Of a DNA stretch of 64,000 bases, positions 55,820 to 63,880 are shown piece after piece. Positions within the stretch are counted from its first letter, which is position 1; every line of letters begins with the position of its first letter. Both the position numbers and the translations under genes were made by a program. The stretch is from NCBI GenBank assembly GCA_014800815.1, contig JAAVFI010000062.1:1-64000 (forward strand). The letters run 5' to 3'. Source of the DNA: Bacteroidales bacterium (lineage in GTDB: Bacteria; Bacteroidota; Bacteroidia; Bacteroidales; Muribaculaceae). A model generated the notes under the pieces. It was not told the DNA's origin, made no database searches, and saw only the letters and a program-made list of their open reading frames with translations.

Positions 55820-56605
55820 ATGGCGGAAGCTGTCAGCACATTCTACAACGGTGAAACAATCGAAATGCCCGAAATCCGTGTGTCGCATATCATTAAGGGA
55901 AGAATCCCCGAAGCGATATACAAGCCCGCTAATCAGCTCTTGGAATCGGACAAAACGATTTACTATGAGCGTAAGATGTTCTGCATCAAAATTCCCACTA
56001 TCTATGAAACGATTGAGGGGAACAAGCTTACTCTTACCGTTGCCGGTGTTCGTGCCTACAATCACATGAATCTCTATTCTAAAAAGTCAGTAGAGCGATT
56101 CAAAATCTTTGTGGGATTCAAAAATCTCGTGAGTTGCAACCTCTGTGTTTCATCTGACGGATTCGTGGAACAGTTAGAAATATCAAACACTTCTGACCTC
56201 TATTTGCGTGTTCTTGAAATGCTCAACCGCTACAATCCTGCCAAACAACTGCACCTCATGCAGACACTTGGCAAAACAAGTATGACGGAACACCAATTCT
56301 GTCAGATTCTTGGGAAAATGCGACTGTATCAGGCTCTGCCGCAAAAGATACGGCACAACATTCCTCGGTTGCATATAACTGACACACAAATCAATGCCGT
56401 AGCAAAAGCCTACATCAGCGATGAAAACTTTGGCTCTTATGGCTCTGACATTGATATGTGGAAGTTTTATAATCTCCTTACGGGAGCAAACAAGAGTAGC
56501 TATATAGATAGCTTCCTCGACCGCTCTTACAACGCAACCGAAGTCGCACAAGGCATAACTGCCGCCCTGCATGGTGATGACCGTTATTCATGGTTCATTG
56601 ACTAA
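55820..56605 (+). CDS. DUF3871 protein, probably N-terminally truncated
   Basis: 261 residues. MPEIRVSHIIKGRIPEAI, KPANQLLESDKTIYYERKMF, LTVAGVRAYNHMNLYSKKS and NLLTGANKSSYIDSFLDRS match DUF3871 proteins of Bacteroidales mobile elements as I remember them. The usual N-terminal ~70 residues are absent because the gene is joined to the integrase remnant. It may still be translated from ATG 55820. Function of the family is unknown. A hairpin terminator follows at 56614. Confidence 0.75.
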   Translation: MAEAVSTFYNGETIEMPEIRVSHIIKGRIPEAIYKPANQLLESDKTIYYERKMFCIKIPTIYETIEGNKLTLTVAGVRAYNHMNLYSKKSVERFKIFVGFKNLVSCNLCVSSDGFVEQLEISNTSDLYLRVLEMLNRYNPAKQLHLMQTLGKTSMTEHQFCQILGKMRLYQALPQKIRHNIPRLHITDTQINAVAKAYISDENFGSYGSDIDMWKFYNLLTGANKSSYIDSFLDRSYNATEVAQGITAALHGDDRYSWFID

Positions 56606-56613
56606 TCCTATTT

Positions 56614-56650
56614 AAGAGAACACTTGCACTATCTGTGTGGGTGTTCTCTT
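56614..56650 (+). terminator. Terminator after the DUF3871 gene
   Basis: AAGAGAACAC (56614-56623) pairs with GTGTTCTCTT (56641-56650), 17-base loop, followed by ATATTTTTT. Confidence 0.75.
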
Positions 56651-56748
56651 ATATTTTTTGTGAGGTTTCGTGGAGTTAGTTTTTTATTTCATACCTCATT
56701 ATGCCAAAAAACATAATCTTAATTAGCCCCACCAATGACATTTTTTAG

Positions 56749-56756
56749 TAACTTTG
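56749..56756 (+). promoter_or_regulatory. -7 box driving the palindrome and downstream orphan genes
   Basis: TAACTTTG with no clear -33 element. If used, the transcript would carry a ~300-base leader including the palindrome at 56853-56962 before ATG 57069. Confidence 0.5.
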
Positions 56757-56852
56757 CACTTGATTTAGAGCCAAAGAGTTGGCATACTGAATCAGCGACA
56801 TATTAAAAGGTGTTATTGAAATTATCTTTCGTTCTTAAACTTGGCGGTTTAT

Positions 56853-56962
56853 ATTCCACGAAGATGATTGGCAATAGCACCTGCACTGGTTGCTTATACC
56901 CTGCCGTGAATGGCGGATTATATAGCAATATCGGTGTGGGGCTATTGTTTTATCTGTGGAAT
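56853..56962 (+). repeat. Nested ~110-base imperfect palindrome
   Basis: Stepwise pairings: ATTCCAC 56853-56859 with GTGGAAT 56956-56962; CAATAGC 56872-56878 with GCTATTG 56941-56947; TTGCT plus TATA 56890-56898 with TATA and AGCAA 56919-56928 (one bulge); GCC 56903-56905 with GGC 56912-56914 around a 6-base loop. As RNA it would be one long bulged hairpin in the leader of the orphan genes; as DNA it could be a recombination or transfer site. The region 56651-57068 otherwise shows no gene. Confidence 0.6.
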
Positions 56963-57068
56963 GGGTACGCCAAGACCTAAGAACAAGATAAAGCAGATAC
57001 AATCCTCACACCTTTTTCATGTTCAACCTTAACCGTTCCGCCGAGGATTGAGGAACTCGTTACAACAA

Positions 57069-57428
57069 ATGAGAAAACTTGCACTTCTCTTTTTTATCTC
57101 GCTAATTTCTTTCGGAGTTAATGCAGAGAAATTTTCATATCATATTAAATCGGTTACAACCGTTCAGAATGGGAGAGATATGAAAACTCAACCCAAAAAC
57201 ATAGTAATCGTGGTAAACACAGATAATTCAACCGTATCTATTGACGGTAAAATCTATAAAATAGTGAGCAGTGCATGGGGCAACTACCCTGAAACATATT
57301 TTTATGTGAAGGGTAGTAATAATCAAAAATCTCAATTACTGATTGATTATCAGAATAATCTCGTTGTTTTAGATTCGCGCAATGGTTTCGCTGAAAAATA
57401 TAGGTTTTATAAATCATCAATAAACTAA
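57069..57428 (+). CDS. Small secreted orphan protein
   Basis: 119 residues from ATG 57069; an in-frame TTG at 57048 would put residues before the signal peptide (MRKLALLFFISLISFGVNA). The mature part is polar and beta-rich (NIVIVVNTDNSTVSIDGKIYKIV, LLIDYQNNLVVLD). No family recognised. AT-rich, and followed by another orphan gene after 18 bases. Its size and setting fit an immunity-type or accessory periplasmic protein, but that is inference. Confidence 0.55.
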   Translation: MRKLALLFFISLISFGVNAEKFSYHIKSVTTVQNGRDMKTQPKNIVIVVNTDNSTVSIDGKIYKIVSSAWGNYPETYFYVKGSNNQKSQLLIDYQNNLVVLDSRNGFAEKYRFYKSSIN

Positions 57429-57446
57429 CTGTCTTGAGATATTAGT

Positions 57447-58016
57447 ATGATAACAAGGAAAGAAGCATTTGATTGTGCCTTAGCTCAGTTAATATCTATC
57501 GCACAAGTCGTAAATAATGGCAAAGAAAAATTATATGATTACGCCTTAATATTAAAAGCGAAGTCAGTTCAGCCTTTTATATGTTTGCAACCGTTAGATT
57601 ATTTTCAGTGGAATGAGAATCAATCTTATGGGGAAAAAAGTTATGCTTTCGCTCCAATTACGCAACCTTATAACACGCACATTATTGGAATGTGTGGCAG
57701 GCCATATTTTGGGGAAGTTGGAAAATTTGAGATAATCAAAGCTAATGAACACCCTGCAAAATGGATTCGTGAAGTACTCACAAAACAATATATGAGATTA
57801 TCGTATGATTGTTTAGGAGTGTTAGATAAATTTGAATTGGCATACGATACCAGTTTCTTTTCTAAAGCACATTCTGAATGGATAAAGTACACCAATAAAG
57901 AAGATGATGAGATAATATATTTCCCGTATTATTCTGAATCGGAACGGAAAAGATTATTTGATAGCTTTAATAAACAGGCTGTTGAAGAAATAGTAGATGA
58001 ATATTGGCAAGAATAG
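57447..58016 (+). CDS. Orphan cytoplasmic protein, possible immunity protein
   Basis: 189 residues, no signal peptide, acidic C-terminus (EEIVDEYWQE). Not a family I recognise. Features are an early helix (RKEAFDCALAQLISIAQ), a central aromatic-rich stretch and a helical end. AT-rich codon use unlike the core genes upstream of 55 kb. In an array of small unrelated genes beside a recombinase remnant, a toxin-immunity role is plausible but unproven. Confidence 0.55.
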   Translation: MITRKEAFDCALAQLISIAQVVNNGKEKLYDYALILKAKSVQPFICLQPLDYFQWNENQSYGEKSYAFAPITQPYNTHIIGMCGRPYFGEVGKFEIIKANEHPAKWIREVLTKQYMRLSYDCLGVLDKFELAYDTSFFSKAHSEWIKYTNKEDDEIIYFPYYSESERKRLFDSFNKQAVEEIVDEYWQE

Positions 58017-58149
58017 GACTGTCACAAAATATATGATAGAGAATACGATTATATCCCGAAACAAGGTGTTATGACTGCGGTATGCCATTCCAATAAAGAC
58101 CGTTGGGATAACACTATACCGCAATTAGAAATTTGCAAAACTTATAAAT

Positions 58150-58383
58150 GTGGACTATGTTATAATCGGGCGTTCATGCTCTATGGTCTGTCTTTCAGAG
58201 TTCCCGGAACAAGTATATGGCGCAGGGTTATTTACATATTATCTTAACGAAGAAGAAATACATATTATATGGGATTACAGAGCATTGAGAAGAACCTCTA
58301 ATGATTCTTGCAGAGAAACAACCCTAATGATATGCAGAGATTTATCAGAAGATATAATAGCTCAAATTAAGTTCTCAGCTTGA
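58150..58383 (+). CDS. Small orphan protein, GTG start
   Basis: 77 residues from a GTG at 58150. Motifs: VIIGRSCSMVCLSEFPEQ, FTYYLNEEEIHIIWDY and the end CRDLSEDIIAQIKFSA. It may be the C-terminal part of a longer broken gene, since 58036-58149 contains other short frames with start codons. No family recognised. Confidence 0.4.
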   Translation: MDYVIIGRSCSMVCLSEFPEQVYGAGLFTYYLNEEEIHIIWDYRALRRTSNDSCRETTLMICRDLSEDIIAQIKFSA

Positions 58384-58421
58384 GTGGTTATCCATAAAAT
58401 CCAACGAGAGAATAAAACGAA

Positions 58422-58655
58422 ATGAAATACGGACATTTACACGATAATTCTAATTTTAATATACAATAAATTCTTAAATTAACATTTGGCAGTTATAGCG
58501 ATGATAAATCAGATATACCTCATTACAATTTAGTTACCATGAATGGATTTGATTCTGTACCACCAGGACCCATTCCAGACGAATGGCGAGAATTGGCTGA
58601 AAATGTTAAAGATACGATAGGCGAAATTATTGAGTATCATCTTAAACAGAAATAA
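58422..58655 (+). pseudogene. Small gene interrupted by one in-frame stop
   Basis: ATG 58422 opens MKYGHLHDNSNFNIQ, then TAA, and the same frame continues (ILKLTFGSYSDDKS, PPGPIPDEWRELAENVKD, GEIIEYHLKQK) to a stop at 58653-58655. Seventy-eight codons with a single nonsense codon suggests a recently broken small gene. A shorter product from ATG 58539 (38 residues) is possible. Function unknown. Confidence 0.45.
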
Positions 58656-58673
58656 TAGGCGATTTTTCAGGAA

Positions 58674-58707
58674 TTCTCTCTTTATTGGGTGTATTCAGAA
58701 AATGTAC
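58674..58707 (+). repeat. Spacer repeat, copy 1
   Basis: TTCTCT...TTGGGTGTATTCAGAAAATGTAC; matches copy 2 at 59698-59730 with few changes. It precedes the lipoprotein gene. Confidence 0.75.
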
Positions 58708-58760
58708 TATCAAGACAAAACAGAATCATATCTACTCCGTTATTTCTAAAGCTTATCAAA

Positions 58761-59678
58761 ATGAAACACTTTCTAAATATCATAATCAGCTTGATTTCGC
58801 TCAGTGTTTGTGGTTGTAGTCGTGATAATAAAACACACTCTCATTATGATTTGAGAGCAGATACTATTATGAATGATGCATTTTGTTACATACCTGATAC
58901 TTGCATTATGGATGGCGATTTATTCGTTTTTGCTAAGAATTTAATTGATATTGAACAGATATACGCTGATTCAATTACTGATGCGAAACACTATAAATCA
59001 TGGTACAAAAAAACAGATTCAATATATTTGTCGAATCTAAATTGTCGAAATATTGAAATTGACCTCTGTTTAGAATACATTAGTAACAATATGATTCCTT
59101 ATATAAAAATATATGGAAATAATTGCACTGCGGCATTGGGGGACGCAGAATGGCTCAATTTGGGAATGAATCTTTATATGATGTTTTTATCACAAGAGAA
59201 TATCTTGAAAAGCTCAAATATAGATTATTCTCATTGGTGGAAAAAGGAGAATGATGCCTGGTTACGATTTATAGCTAAGTTATTTCCTCTTTTAGATCAT
59301 GAAATATGCAATGTCACCGGAAGCAGTGCTGCATATGAGATTCCGTACACCTTTAATAAGATAATACAGAATAGAATTATCTGCCTCAAGGAAGTCAATG
59401 CAGATAGGCTCCTTAATGAGAGATTGGAGATATCATTAGATAAGTTGTGTTTTCTTATAACTGATATTAATATCAGGCACATGGATTGTGATAAAGATGA
59501 TTTAATAGAGGATAGTTTTCAACTGTCAAATAAAAAAGAAGCATTAGAGGCATTGAATCAATGGGTAGCAATTAGGACGGATATGGTAAAACCTAATGGT
59601 AACGAAGCCTCATTTCACAACGCAACAAATAATCTATTAGATAGTATTACATCAATAATATTCCATATTCGCCATTGA
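58761..59678 (+). CDS. Orphan lipoprotein
   Basis: 305 residues from ATG 58761, which begins a lipoprotein signal (IISLISLSVCGCSRD). Upstream in-frame ATG 58689 lies in a repeated spacer. The mature protein is alpha-helical with many Cys, Asn and Ile codons (NLNCRNIEIDLCLEYISNN, ICNVTGSSAAYEIPYTFNK). No family recognised with confidence; it is faintly like lysozyme-inhibitor-type lipoproteins. Strongly AT-rich. Confidence 0.6.
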   Translation: MKHFLNIIISLISLSVCGCSRDNKTHSHYDLRADTIMNDAFCYIPDTCIMDGDLFVFAKNLIDIEQIYADSITDAKHYKSWYKKTDSIYLSNLNCRNIEIDLCLEYISNNMIPYIKIYGNNCTAALGDAEWLNLGMNLYMMFLSQENILKSSNIDYSHWWKKENDAWLRFIAKLFPLLDHEICNVTGSSAAYEIPYTFNKIIQNRIICLKEVNADRLLNERLEISLDKLCFLITDINIRHMDCDKDDLIEDSFQLSNKKEALEALNQWVAIRTDMVKPNGNEASFHNATNNLLDSITSIIFHIRH

Positions 59679-59697
59679 CGTACATTTTTTTAAGATT

Positions 59698-59730
59698 TTC
59701 TCTTTTATCGGGTGGATTCAGAAAAAGTAC
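59698..59730 (+). repeat. Spacer repeat, copy 2
   Basis: TTCTCT...TCGGGTGGATTCAGAAAAAGTAC, 20 bases after the lipoprotein stop. The spacer 59679-59991 holds no gene; near its end TGTTTTCTCAAATGTTTTAA (59932 on) also echoes 55531-55552. Confidence 0.75.
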
Positions 59731-59991
59731 CGTTTATTGAGTTTCAAGGATTATAGAAAGAGTACACTATTAGAAAAATGGAAGTTCCATCATACTATAA
59801 AATGCTTAAAATAAATACATTGATTACGAATTATTCCCTTATATGGCTTGCTCAATCCGATAATAATTACTAACTTTACATTACGAGAACATTAACCGCA
59901 TTATTAACTCCGAAAGCATGAGGGTGTTTTCTCAAATGTTTTAACCGAGTTTGGCGAGTTTGACATAGCGGCTAACTGCAAGATAAAATAA

Positions 59992-60107
59992 GGTCTTATA
60001 GCTCAGTTGGTTGCATCGGAAAGATTCGCTTCGCTCATCTTTCCGATGCCGTAGAGAGCACCTGACTCATAATCAGGGAGTCCTTGGTTCAAGCCCAAGT
60101 GGGACCA
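59992..60107 (+). tRNA. Second tRNA(CAT) copy with a hairpin inserted in the D-loop
   Basis: GGTCTTA, the D-arm start, the anticodon arm (CTCATAA), T-arm and TGGGACC match the tRNA at 55366 almost base for base. Between AGTTGG and GAGC about 45 bases replace the 3-base tail of the normal loop; they contain a perfect 13-bp inverted repeat, 60013-60025/60037-60049, loop 11. The acceptor stem keeps pairing through G-T pairs, and a strong terminator follows. Functionality is doubtful; it could be an att-site copy carrying a small insertion. Confidence 0.75.
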
Positions 60108-60116
60108 CTTAAAGTT

Positions 60117-60149
60117 AAATAGCAATATTCAAATCGGATATTGCTATTT
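60117..60149 (+). terminator. Terminator of the second tRNA copy
   Basis: AAATAGCAATAT/ATATTGCTATTT, perfect 12-bp stem, 9-base loop, then a T-rich run. It differs in sequence from the terminator of the first copy. Confidence 0.85.
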
Positions 60150-60294
60150 TTGTTTTTATACCCAACCCTCCGTACCTGACTAATCACATAATCTTGAAAT
60201 ACACCAAATAGTCATACTGTATTACTACAACCGCCACCTCCATTATCTAAATATGCTTCCTTAATAGCAAACTGTTGAAGAACCTTTCTTTTAT

Positions 60295-60325
60295 ATTGTC
60301 TAATCCCTATAATACTGTAAATTTG
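60295..60325 (+). promoter_or_regulatory. Promoter abutting the AlbA_2 pseudogene start
   Basis: ATTG 60295-60298, 19 bases, TAAATTTG 60318-60325, five bases before ATG 60331; would give a leaderless transcript. The span 60150-60294 shows nothing else. Confidence 0.5.
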
Positions 60326-60330
60326 TAATA

Positions 60331-60540
60331 ATGATTACTATTGACGATATAAAGGCACTGATTGCTTCGGATGAGTCGCGCACTCCGTAACTAAAGAAGA
60401 GTACCGGCGAACTGAAAGACGGTATGCATGCGGCGTGCGCATTTCTGAACACAGAGTGCGGATGGCTGATTTTCGGCATCACCCCGAAGTCGCTGAAGAT
60501 TGTCGGTCAGCAAGTGACTGATGATGCTAAAGAACAATAA
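60331..60540 (+). pseudogene. AlbA_2/Schlafen-type ATP-binding domain remnant
   Basis: ATG 60331 opens MITIDDIKALIASDESRTP, a TAA follows at 60388, and the frame continues KKSTGELKDGMHAACAFLN, GWLIFGITPKSLKIVGQQV to a stop at 60538. This is the AlbA_2 domain of RecG-like/Schlafen regulators, usually ~400+ residues in full. The rest is lost; 60541-60707 contains only short frames I cannot assign. Confidence 0.75.
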
Positions 60541-60707
60541 GAATCTTTATAATCGCAGCTGACACTTGAGAAAAAAATTGCGGGCTATGACAAGGTCGAT
60601 TACGATTGTTTCGGCAGAGCAGAGCGATGAAATAATCAAGGCTCTCACAGAAAGAGGTAGGCACCGAATGAGGCTATTTCGCGATTTAAGCTTTTCTATG
60701 CTGTCCG

Positions 60708-61376
60708 TCAGTTTAGGTACATCAGATATTTTACTTTCACGGCATAGTTGCGCACGATGCGACTTAGGTTTTCTAAGCCGTTGGCAGAATCATAGGCGAT
60801 GCAGTCGCTGATTGCCGGACTGATATCCACGATTTCGATGGGACTCGGTGAGGAGCCTCCAGTGCTGGCGGCTATTATCTCGACCTTGGCTTTTGCATCA
60901 GCCATAGCGGCTTCAAGACCCTTACGTTCATAGCGCTCCATATTGGAGTTATCGGCCTTCACGATATTGACGCAGGCAACTCCCTTACGTTGTAGGTCAT
61001 CGCATATTTTCTGGAGCTGTGTCATGTTGCTGACAGTTACTCTAAGTCGCTCGGTCATGAGGAAATTTGACGATTTGTTCTGGTTGAGATAGTTACCTAC
61101 ATCGCTCACTGAGATGTCAGATTCCGAGACTCCGCCCTTCACAAGTGTCTTTATCACGTCCTTTTCGATATCAGAAAGCTTCACGACAGTGCTATCACCG
61201 AAGAGCATCTTCGATTTATAGTATTCCTCTAACCCGATCTCTATAGTTACGCGGTCGGGGAGGATGTTTTGGGTGGCAGTACCTGTTACCTCTACGGTAC
61301 ACGTAGATTGAGCCTTAAGAGAGAATGGCATTCCGGCTAATAGCAGGATGATCAGCGACAGGAGATTTCTTTTCAT
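60708..61376 (-). CDS. SIMPL-domain (DUF541) periplasmic protein
   Basis: 222 residues with a signal peptide (about 1-22, ending FSLKAQ). CTVEVTGTATQNILPDRVTIEIGLE, then SVSDVGNYLNQ and the late GLEAAMADAKAKVEIIAAS mark the SIMPL/DUF541 family (related to BP26/OMP28). Members are periplasmic, of uncertain function, some linked to oxidative stress. Intact within a decayed region, so possibly cargo or the original chromosome. Confidence 0.85.
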   Translation of the reverse strand: MKRNLLSLIILLLAGMPFSLKAQSTCTVEVTGTATQNILPDRVTIEIGLEEYYKSKMLFGDSTVVKLSDIEKDVIKTLVKGGVSESDISVSDVGNYLNQNKSSNFLMTERLRVTVSNMTQLQKICDDLQRKGVACVNIVKADNSNMERYERKGLEAAMADAKAKVEIIAASTGGSSPSPIEIVDISPAISDCIAYDSANGLENLSRIVRNYAVKVKYLMYLN

Positions 61377-61977
61377 ATATTCTGTTTTTTAGTATTTGTT
61401 CATATATCTAAACAAATTGTCCGGGAGTTAGTTGGGATTTACAATATTCTTGGTATTTAATTTATTATTGTCACTAAGTAATGGCTACTTTACATCATAT
61501 TAAGTATGAGAATCGTCTTAGAGCATAAGAGCCACAATAATACACTTGGGTATGAGATTCCCTTTGATACAATTATAGAATAAAAGGAATATTTTGGATC
61601 ATCACCATATGCAGGTTCAAATCGAGTCCAAAACATTTGTTATATATTTATTAGGCGAATTCTCTATAACAGTCAAGGAGCAGAGATTAAAAAAGCAAAT
61701 GTCAATCGGAGTCACCACCTCCGAAGCATTAATTTAGTAGAATGAGGGATACAAGTATCTCAGAACTTTTACGTAAATTTGTAGTGAGGTTATTTGGGCC
61801 TAAGGATATAAACTTAGAAACGTCAACTTAAGGACATCTATTAAAAACATCAAATTATAAACGTCTACTTAAAAAACGTCTGCTCAAAGAAATTAGCTTA
61901 AAGGCAACAACTTTAACAAGCGACATTCACTCAGAGCCTCACACCAATCTTAAAGCTAATTATCAAATTAACAAATC
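61377..61977. other. 600-base AT-rich spacer with degenerate short repeats
   Basis: No convincing gene. It holds both start regions of the divergent SIMPL and esterase genes, a TAAATTTG box at 61774-61781 that may serve the esterase, and five imperfect 13-15-base units at about 61817-61889 beginning AACGTC or ACATC (for example AACGTCTACTTAAAA and AACGTCTGCTCAAAG). Confidence 0.45.
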
Positions 61978-62859
61978 ATGAAAAAATATTGTTTGATCAT
62001 TGCAATGGCATTAGCACTCTTTCAAAATGCCAACGCACAATCCAACGCAGGGAAATATATTGAAGACCTTACATTGGAAAGTAAATACCTTAAAGGAACA
62101 CGCCATTATTCAGTATACCTTCCCGCTGACTATCAAGTGTCGGAACGCACCTACCCTGTTCTATATCTCTTGCACGGTGCAGGCGACAACCATACCAGCT
62201 GGGAACAATTTGGCGAAGTACGCCAAATTGCCGACAAAGCAATCGCCGATGGAGATGCTACCCCGATGATCTTTGTAATGCCCGATGCCCACGAGGGATA
62301 TTTCAATGAATTAGACAATTCCTGGCATGGAGAAGACTTCTTCTTCAAGGAACTGATTCCTCATATAGAAAAAAACTACAGAGTAAAGACCAACAAACAG
62401 TATCGCGCTGTGGCAGGACTTTCCATGGGTGGCGGCGGCTCCATAGGTTACGCTCTGCGTCATCCCGATATGTTCTCGGCAGTTTGTCCGCTTAGTGCGG
62501 CTCCCGGTTCCGCCACCTACGATGAATTTATCGAACGCTCTTACCGTCGCATAGGCAAGGAACGCACCGACCGTCAGCCAAAGAAAACACTCGACTCAAC
62601 ATATATCGAAACCAATCTCATCGAGAAATTCCGCTCACTTGATGCCGATCAATTGGAAAAAGTACGTAAGCTAAACTGGTATTTCGACTGCGGCGATGAT
62701 GATCACCTGAGCATACGTTTAGGAGGAATGCGAGAAGCCATGGACGATAAGAAAATCAATCATGAATACCGCATACGCGATGGTCGCCATAACTGGGAAT
62801 ATTGGAGAGGATCATTGCCTGAGGTGCTGAAATTCGTTTCAAAAAGCTTCCACAGATAA
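61978..62859 (+). CDS. Secreted alpha/beta-hydrolase esterase, CE1-like
   Basis: 293 residues with a signal peptide (1-20). HYSVYLPADYQVSERTYPVLYLLHGAGDN, the nucleophile elbow AGLSMGGGGSIGYALRHP, CGDDDHLS (Asp) and DGRHNWEYWR (His) define the esterase-D/CE1 family, including feruloyl and acetyl-xylan esterases. It probably acts on plant or host glycans in the periplasm. Less AT-rich than the surrounding spacers. Confidence 0.88.
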   Translation: MKKYCLIIAMALALFQNANAQSNAGKYIEDLTLESKYLKGTRHYSVYLPADYQVSERTYPVLYLLHGAGDNHTSWEQFGEVRQIADKAIADGDATPMIFVMPDAHEGYFNELDNSWHGEDFFFKELIPHIEKNYRVKTNKQYRAVAGLSMGGGGSIGYALRHPDMFSAVCPLSAAPGSATYDEFIERSYRRIGKERTDRQPKKTLDSTYIETNLIEKFRSLDADQLEKVRKLNWYFDCGDDDHLSIRLGGMREAMDDKKINHEYRIRDGRHNWEYWRGSLPEVLKFVSKSFHR

Positions 62860-62940
62860 TTGGTAAGTGTTAACTCAAGTACACATTATAGAGGTTGCAA
62901 TTTATTACTGTTCGCTAAATATTTTTGAGGAATTGAAAAA

Positions 62941-62975
62941 TTAGGGCTGGTTCCATTTGTAGGAGTCAGCCCTAA
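62941..62975 (+). terminator. Hairpin after the esterase gene
   Basis: TTAGGGCTG/CAGCCCTAA, 9 bp, 17-base loop, in the spacer before the IS relic. Confidence 0.5.
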
Positions 62976-63014
62976 ATGATTATTTTGGTGTCGCAAAACA
63001 AATCATCAATAACC

Positions 63015-63732
63015 ATGGGCAAAAGTAGTAATTTCTTCGGACTGCCGCCGCAACGGTACGGAAGATTGGATAAAACAGCTCAGGATCATTGATTCCACGA
63101 CCATTACTTTGTTCTCCAATGCTATTTTTAAGGGTGTGGTCGACATCCCAAGACCGGGAAGAAGAAAGGCGGCATCAAGGAACACTCTGTAATACACACC
63201 AACGAGGGTGTTCCATGCGATGTACAGTTCACTTCGGCGGCGACCAACGACTCGTTCATGCTTGCTCCAAGCCATTACCTTCACAGCGAGATAGTGGCAC
63301 TTGACCGCGCATATGTCAACTATGCCAAATTCGAGAAACTGACTGACCGTAGCATGATATATGTCACCAAAATGAAGAAAAATCTCAATTATGAGGTGCT
63401 TGTAGACTATATGCATAAGAACGCGCAGGGCCTTATGGAATACCGTGAGCAAGTTGTGGTCTTCCGAAAAGACGGAATGATACTTCTATGGCGAGAGCGC
63501 CAATGCCATAAAGATTCAGATATGGGTCACACTCATTGCCAATCTGCTACTCTCGGTTCTGCAAAGTACGCTGCAAAGGCGTTGGAGCTTCTCGGGGCTG
63601 GCGACTATCGTCAGAATAGTACTGATGTATTACCTGAATCTCGAAAAGTTTCTCAATCAGCCCGATGCGGACCTGAAAATAATGCTTGCCGAAGCATCCG
63701 AATCTCCACCGGAAGACTCTGAAAATTGCTGA
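63015..63732 (+). pseudogene. Decayed IS4-type transposase with internal deletions
   Basis: ATG 63015 (MGKSSNFFGLP) is joined soon after to IKQLRIIDSTTITLFSNAIF, then by frameshift to KGGIKEHSVIHTNEGVPCD and FTSAATNDSFMLAPSHYLHS, ALDRAYVNYAKFEKLTDRS, VTKMKKNLNYEVLVDYMHK. A deletion removes the part with the catalytic Glu region, and a shifted frame resumes IWVTLIANLLLSVLQ, FSGLATIVRIVLMYYLNLEK to the stop at 63730. About 240 codons remain of roughly 390. The DDE catalytic set is incomplete, so it is dead. Confidence 0.85.
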
Positions 63733-63760
63733 GGGGGCTTGTCGCATATAAAAAGTAAGC

Positions 63761-63798
63761 CCAACTTCTACCATTCAAGAAGTTGGACTCGCCTTTTT
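63761..63798 (+). terminator. Hairpin at the end of the IS relic
   Basis: CCAACTTCT 63761-63769 pairs with AGAAGTTGG 63778-63786; five T at 63794-63798. Confidence 0.6.
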
Positions 63799-63824
63799 AT
63801 GGTTTAGAAGACAGTAATAGTTTT

Positions 63825-63880
63825 GAGCAACTGACTCTCCGTGTCTATTTATTGGCAGGGAGTCCTTGGTCCAAGTCCGG
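63825..63880 (+). pseudogene. Degenerate tRNA(CAT) fragment
   Basis: GAGCAACTGACTC (63825-63837) and CAGGGAGTCCTTGGTCCAAG with TCC after it (63856-63878) match the D-arm/anticodon side and the T-arm of the intact tRNA at 55366. The anticodon loop between them is replaced by unrelated bases and the acceptor end is lost. It marks a third copy of the att-like sequence. The final ~120 bases of the window show nothing further. Confidence 0.65.

Noticed and set aside
58071..58250. Frame starting MTAVCHSNKDRW overlapping the 58150 gene
   Set aside because: Ends early and has no recognisable motif; either frame may be a remnant, and the 58150 frame is longer downstream.
55441..60000. CRISPR-like array suggested by repeated spacer sequences
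   Set aside because: The repeats are only two or three copies, far apart, with genes between them; no regular repeat-spacer pattern exists.
60566..60700. Short frame reading ITIVSAEQSDEIIKALTERG, faintly like a DUF2179 or PII-type domain
   Set aside because: Too short, no proper start, and it lies in decayed sequence between two unrelated features; similarity is only suggestive.
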